The translations under genes were made by a program, and so were the position numbers. Shown here piece by piece: positions 60,712 to 64,000 of a stretch of 64,000 bases of DNA (position 1 is the first letter of the stretch; each line of letters begins with the position of its first letter). This DNA comes from Halopenitus persicus (lineage in GTDB: Archaea > Halobacteriota > Halobacteria > Halobacteriales > Haloferacaceae), in assembly GCF_900107205.1 (NCBI RefSeq), contig NZ_FNPC01000001.1:341213-405212 (forward strand), given 5' to 3'. A model generated the notes under the pieces. The model saw only the letters and a program-made list of their open reading frames with translations. It was not told where the DNA came from and did not search any database.

Positions 60712-60747
60712 GACTTACTCCACCAGCTCGACTTACTCCACCAGCTC
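60712..60747. repeat. 18-bp tandem duplication across the cupin stop codon
   Basis: gacttactccaccagctc occurs at 60712-60729 and 60730-60747. It contains the stop codon of the cupin gene, so the last codons and stop are present twice. Confidence 0.88.
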
Positions 60748-61104
60748 GATCTCGTCGTCGCCGTGGGGAACCACGCAGATGAACGCCCCGCGCTCGGGGC
60801 CGTCGTTGTGGTAGGCGTGTTCGGCGCCGGCCGGAATGAAAAGCGAGTCGCCGTGTGAGACCGTCCGCTCCTCACCGTCGAGGGTGACGGTGTACTCGCC
60901 GGCGAGAACGTACTGGACGTGTTCGACCGCGTTCGTGTGCAGCGGGACGGTCGCGTCGGGCTCCAGAATGAACCGGCGCATCGCGAAGTTCGGCGCGCCG
61001 TCCGTCTCGTCGATCAACACGCCGCGGCCCATCCCGTCGGCAGCCTCGACGACCTCGTACTCGACCTCCGAATCGCGAGTTATCGTCGGCGTCGGATCTG
61101 ACAT
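60733..61104 (-). CDS. Cupin-domain protein
   Basis: A 123-residue single-cupin protein. Metal-binding motifs are VPLHTNAVEHVQYVLAGEYT (HxxxxxH, Glu replaced by Gln/Tyr region) and GDSLFIPAGAEHAYHNDG with a further His. It may bind a metal and act on a small ligand or sense one. The function is not known. The stop codon lies inside an 18-bp tandem duplication. Confidence 0.82.
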   Translation of the reverse strand: MSDPTPTITRDSEVEYEVVEAADGMGRGVLIDETDGAPNFAMRRFILEPDATVPLHTNAVEHVQYVLAGEYTVTLDGEERTVSHGDSLFIPAGAEHAYHNDGPERGAFICVVPHGDDEIELVE

Positions 61105-61190
61105 ACCGGAACGAAGGCGGCGCCGGCGTAAAACCGTGCGGATCGGTCGGACGCGGACGGCGATGCGGGACGTCCTCGACGCGGGCGGCG

Positions 61191-62060
61191 CTACAGGAAG
61201 TCCTCGACGTGGTCGGCGATCTCCTCGGGGGTGTCGCCGACGGGGACGCCCGCGTCGTTGAGCGCGTTGATCTTTGACTCGGCGGTGCCGGTGCCGGAGC
61301 CGGAGACGATGGCGCCGGCGTGGCCCATCCGCTTGCCCGGCGGCGCGGTCCGGCCGGCGATGAAGCCGGCCACGGGCGTGTCCATGTGCTCGCCGATGAA
61401 CTTCGCGGCCTGCTCCTCGTCCTCGCCGCCGATCTCGCCGCACATCACGACGGCGTCGGTCTCCTCGTCGTCCTCGAACGCGGAGAGCGCATCGATGAAG
61501 GAGGTGCCGATGATCGGGTCGCCGCCGATGCCGACCGCGGTCGTCTGGCCGATCCCGCGGTTGGTGAGGCTGTCGACGACCTGGTAGGTGAGGGTGCCCG
61601 ACCGGGAGACGAGCCCGACGTTGCCGTCGGTGAAGATGTTTCCGGGCAGGATGCCGAGCTTCGATTCGCCGGGCGTGATGATCCCCGGACAGTTCGGGCC
61701 CAGCAGCCGCGTGTCGGTCTCGGAGAGGCGCTTGTTCACCTTGGCCATGTCCTGCGTCGGGACGCCCTCGGTGATCGCGACCGCGAGGTCGAGGTCGGTG
61801 TCGAGCGCCTCGAAGATCGCGTCCGCGGCGAACGCCGGCGGCACGAAGATGACGGACGCGTCGGCGTCCTCGGCATCGACGGCCTCGTCGACGGTGTCGT
61901 AGACGGGAACGCCGGCGACCTCCTGGCCGCCCTTGCCGGGGACCGCGCCACCGACGACGTTCGTCCCGTACTCGATCATCTGTTCGGCGTGGAACTTCCC
62001 TTCCCCGCCGGTGATGCCCTGGACGATGACGCGCGTGTCGTCGTCGACGAAGATACTCAT
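61191..62060 (-). CDS. sucD: Succinate-CoA ligase alpha subunit
   Basis: A 289-residue CoA-binding subunit: [22 protein letters not shown] at the N-terminus, [19 protein letters not shown], and the phospho-His in the loop [17 protein letters not shown] near residue 243. With SucC it makes ATP or GTP from succinyl-CoA in the TCA cycle. Its start overlaps the sucC stop by four bases. Confidence 0.95.
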   Translation of the reverse strand: MSIFVDDDTRVIVQGITGGEGKFHAEQMIEYGTNVVGGAVPGKGGQEVAGVPVYDTVDEAVDAEDADASVIFVPPAFAADAIFEALDTDLDLAVAITEGVPTQDMAKVNKRLSETDTRLLGPNCPGIITPGESKLGILPGNIFTDGNVGLVSRSGTLTYQVVDSLTNRGIGQTTAVGIGGDPIIGTSFIDALSAFEDDEETDAVVMCGEIGGEDEEQAAKFIGEHMDTPVAGFIAGRTAPPGKRMGHAGAIVSGSGTGTAESKINALNDAGVPVGDTPEEIADHVEDFL

Positions 62061-63202
62061 TGGGCCACCTCCTGGGCGTTGGCGACCGCACGCTGGACGG
62101 CGTCCTCCAACGTCTCCTCGACCTCGACGAGGTCGGCGTTCAGGATCTCCATACCTTCCTCGGCGTTCGTGCCGGCGAGCCGGACGACCACCTTCTTGGG
62201 GATCTCGTCGAACTGCTCCAAGGCCTCGTTGATCCCCTTGGCGACCTCGTCGCCGCGGGTGATCCCGCCAAAGATGTTGAAGACGACGGCGTCGACGTTC
62301 TCGTCGGAGAAGACCATGTCCAGCGCGTTCGCGACGCGCTCGGCCTTCGCGCCGCCGCCGATGTCGAGGAAGTTCGCGGGCGACCCGCCGTAGTGGTCGA
62401 CCAGGTCGAGCGTCGTCATCACGAGCCCGGCGCCGTTGCCGATGATGCCGACGTTGCCCGACAGGCGGACGTAATCGAAGCCGTACTCGCCGGCCTTGCG
62501 CTCGAGGTCGTCCTCGTAGGACTCCTCGGCCAGCTCCGAGAGCTCGGGCTGGCGGAACAGCGCATCCTCGTCGATGTTCATCACGGCGTCCGCGGCGACC
62601 ACGTCGCGGTCGCTCGTGATCATCACCGGGTTCACCTCGATCTCGGAGGCGTCGCTGTCCTCGTACAGGTCGTACAGCGTCGAGAGGATCGAGGCGACGT
62701 CGAGCGCGACGTCGTCGTCGACGCCGGCCTCGTAGACGACCTTGCGGGCCTGGTAGGGGTGCAGGCCGAAGGCAGGGTCGACGTGCTCGCGGGCGATCGC
62801 GTCGGGGGACTCGGCGGCGACCTCCTCGATGTCGACGCCGCCCTCGGTCGAGACCATCAGCACGGGCTGACCCTCGCCGCGGTCCATCGTCACGCCGACG
62901 TACAGCTCGTCGACGAAGTCCACGCCGGCCTCGACGAGGACCCGGTCGACGGTGTAGCCCTTCAGGTCCATTCCCAGGATCTCCTCGGCGTACTGTTCGG
63001 CCTCCTCGCGGTCGCCGGCGATCTTGATGCCGCCGGCCTTGCCGCGGCCGCCGACGTGCACCTGCGCCTTGACGGCTGCCGGGTACCCGATCTCGTCGAC
63101 CGCGTCGAGGACCTCCTCGACGCTCTCGGCCAGCCGGGAGTCCGGAACCGGAATCCCGGCGTCGGCGAAGATCTCCTTCGCCTGATACTCGTGAAGCTTC
63201 AT
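62057..63202 (-). CDS. sucC: Succinate-CoA ligase beta subunit
   Basis: A 381-residue ATP-grasp subunit: [35 protein letters not shown] (nucleotide site), [11 protein letters not shown] and [31 protein letters not shown]. Upstream on the minus strand a GATTTAAG box sits about 30 bases before the ATG at 63202; an ATG two codons earlier is also possible. sucC-sucD form one operon. Confidence 0.95.
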   Translation of the reverse strand: MKLHEYQAKEIFADAGIPVPDSRLAESVEEVLDAVDEIGYPAAVKAQVHVGGRGKAGGIKIAGDREEAEQYAEEILGMDLKGYTVDRVLVEAGVDFVDELYVGVTMDRGEGQPVLMVSTEGGVDIEEVAAESPDAIAREHVDPAFGLHPYQARKVVYEAGVDDDVALDVASILSTLYDLYEDSDASEIEVNPVMITSDRDVVAADAVMNIDEDALFRQPELSELAEESYEDDLERKAGEYGFDYVRLSGNVGIIGNGAGLVMTTLDLVDHYGGSPANFLDIGGGAKAERVANALDMVFSDENVDAVVFNIFGGITRGDEVAKGINEALEQFDEIPKKVVVRLAGTNAEEGMEILNADLVEVEETLEDAVQRAVANAQEVAQ

Positions 63203-63260
63203 TGGCATCCGAAAGGGAGGTCGTCGGGCGCTTAAATCCCGCTCATTCGACTCGACGGTC

Positions 63261-63341
63261 GGTCCGAGAAGGGGGTTCGAGACCGGTCCGGAGTACGGGA
63301 TTCGAGGCCGATCCGGAGAACGGGATTCGAGACCGGTCGCG
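63261..63341. repeat. 24-25-bp imperfect tandem repeat, about 3 copies
   Basis: ggtccggagtacgggattcg-type units start at 63261, 63285 and 63310, with a partial copy at 63335, in the divergent gap between sucC and the next gene. Confidence 0.75.
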
Positions 63342-63394
63342 ACGCACGCCTCGAACGGGAACGGTTTTGCCGTCGGCGGACGGGTCCCCGATCG

Positions 63395-63829
63395 ATGAAT
63401 CGGGAGTTCCTCCGGCGGCTCCTCGTCGAGGAGGCGTTCGCCTACGGGTTCACGATCGCCTTCTGGGGATCGGGCGTGCTCCTCATCGACGCCTTCGGCG
63501 TGTTCGGGATCGGAGGGGTGCTCGCGTACGCGACCGGAGCGATCACCGGCTTCGGCCTCCTGCTCGTCGGGACCTTCGAGGGGGTACTCGAGTCGATCGA
63601 CGTCGACGGCGACCCGAGCTACCACGTGCTCGCGGGGATCCACTACGTCGCCGCGCTGGTCCCGATCGTGACGGCGCACCTCCTCGTCCGGATGGATCTC
63701 GGCGAGACGCTCACTCTCTTCCTCGTCGGGATCGCCGTCCCCGTCTGGTATAACCTGTTCGTGACGGCCGAGGAGGTGCTTTCGGAGGGGCTCCGGCGTA
63801 TCGAGCGGAAAGCCGAGCGACGCCGGTGA
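63395..63829 (+). CDS. Four-helix membrane protein of unknown function
   Basis: A 144-residue protein with four hydrophobic segments: about 15-33, 38-60, 78-98 and 105-125. The C-terminus is basic and helical (LRRIERKAERRR), probably cytoplasmic. I do not recognise the family. It is divergent from sucC and converges on the PfkB gene with only 17 bases between stops. Confidence 0.65.
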   Translation: MNREFLRRLLVEEAFAYGFTIAFWGSGVLLIDAFGVFGIGGVLAYATGAITGFGLLLVGTFEGVLESIDVDGDPSYHVLAGIHYVAALVPIVTAHLLVRMDLGETLTLFLVGIAVPVWYNLFVTAEEVLSEGLRRIERKAERRR

Positions 63830-63846
63830 GGAAGGGATCGCCGCAG

Positions 63847-64000
63847 TCACGCCGTCGGCTCTCGATCCGTCCCGGTCCCGGCTTCGGTCGCGGTCCCGTG
63901 CTCGTCGATGAAGGCGTCGATCCGGTCCCACGTGAGCGTCGTTCGAGCCCCGTACTCCAGGGTCGCGAGCGCCCCGGCCGCGTTGCCGATCCGGAGCGCG
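63847..64000 (-). CDS. PfkB-family carbohydrate kinase, C-terminal fragment
   Basis: The last 50 residues are visible; the N-terminal part lies beyond the window. ALRIGNAAGALATLEYGART is the typical final helix of ribokinase-fold sugar kinases, after the catalytic GAGD motif that would lie outside the window. The last 20 residues are disordered. The sugar cannot be told. Confidence 0.7.
   Translation of the reverse strand, partial: ALRIGNAAGALATLEYGARTTLTWDRIDAFIDEHGTATEAGTGTDREPTA

Overview
The window looks like a haloarchaeal chromosome, most like Halorubrum and its relatives. The DNA is very GC-rich and the predicted proteins are strongly acidic. Many genes have a TATA-like element about 25-33 bases before the start codon and no Shine-Dalgarno, as expected for leaderless transcripts. 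Lipoproteins carry twin-arginine signals with a lipobox. Archaeal markers include bacterial-like DnaG, ribosomal protein S6e, NurA, the siroheme-to-heme route and a Vms1-type release factor. The genus is an inference.

Layout. 1-12.9 kb: a wHTH regulator with a small membrane protein, a copper-handling pair (SCO-like, NosL-like) with a truncated TauE/SafE remnant, an APC permease, a PQQ-propeller lipoprotein, HPP and nucleoside-gate membrane proteins, an M29-like aminopeptidase, HIT and TatD-like proteins, DUF1405 and FxsA. 12.9-20.6 kb is the most accessory part: tRNA-Ile, a pair of divergent coiled-coil genes (54 and 804 aa), an orphan histidine kinase, a zinc ribbon, then an RGP-type glycosyltransferase and an iron-type ABC binding protein, each with a DtxR/IdeR-like palindrome over its promoter. 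20.6-33 kb: a large membrane glycosyltransferase-like protein, PiT, Fe-S biogenesis genes (Nfu, SufS, SufU), an SSSCA1-like protein, a K+ channel, uridine phosphorylase and PepF. 33-46.6 kb: RimI, a UPPS-like protein, DUF92, GNAT, DnaG, DUF3311 with an SSS symporter, an FAD oxidoreductase, NIF3, the ahbAB-sirC-hemA heme operon and S6e. 46.7-64 kb: an M23-like protein, an archaeal ornithine-cyclodeaminase-type protein, PurC, PurU, NurA, CPBP, Pgi, GNAT, Vms1-like, tRNA-Lys with a duplicated 3' tail, CspA, dCTP deaminase, aconitase, cupin, SucCD and a PfkB fragment.

Genes that work together: hemA, sirC and ahbAB overlap by 4 bases and feed tetrapyrrole synthesis; sucC-sucD and aconitase belong to the TCA cycle; Nfu, SufS and SufU supply Fe-S clusters; the iron-boxed pair probably responds to iron starvation. 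A window-wide feature is many short tandem duplications (13-36 bp). Those inside genes have units that are multiples of three and sit in flexible linkers. Those between genes have mixed unit lengths.
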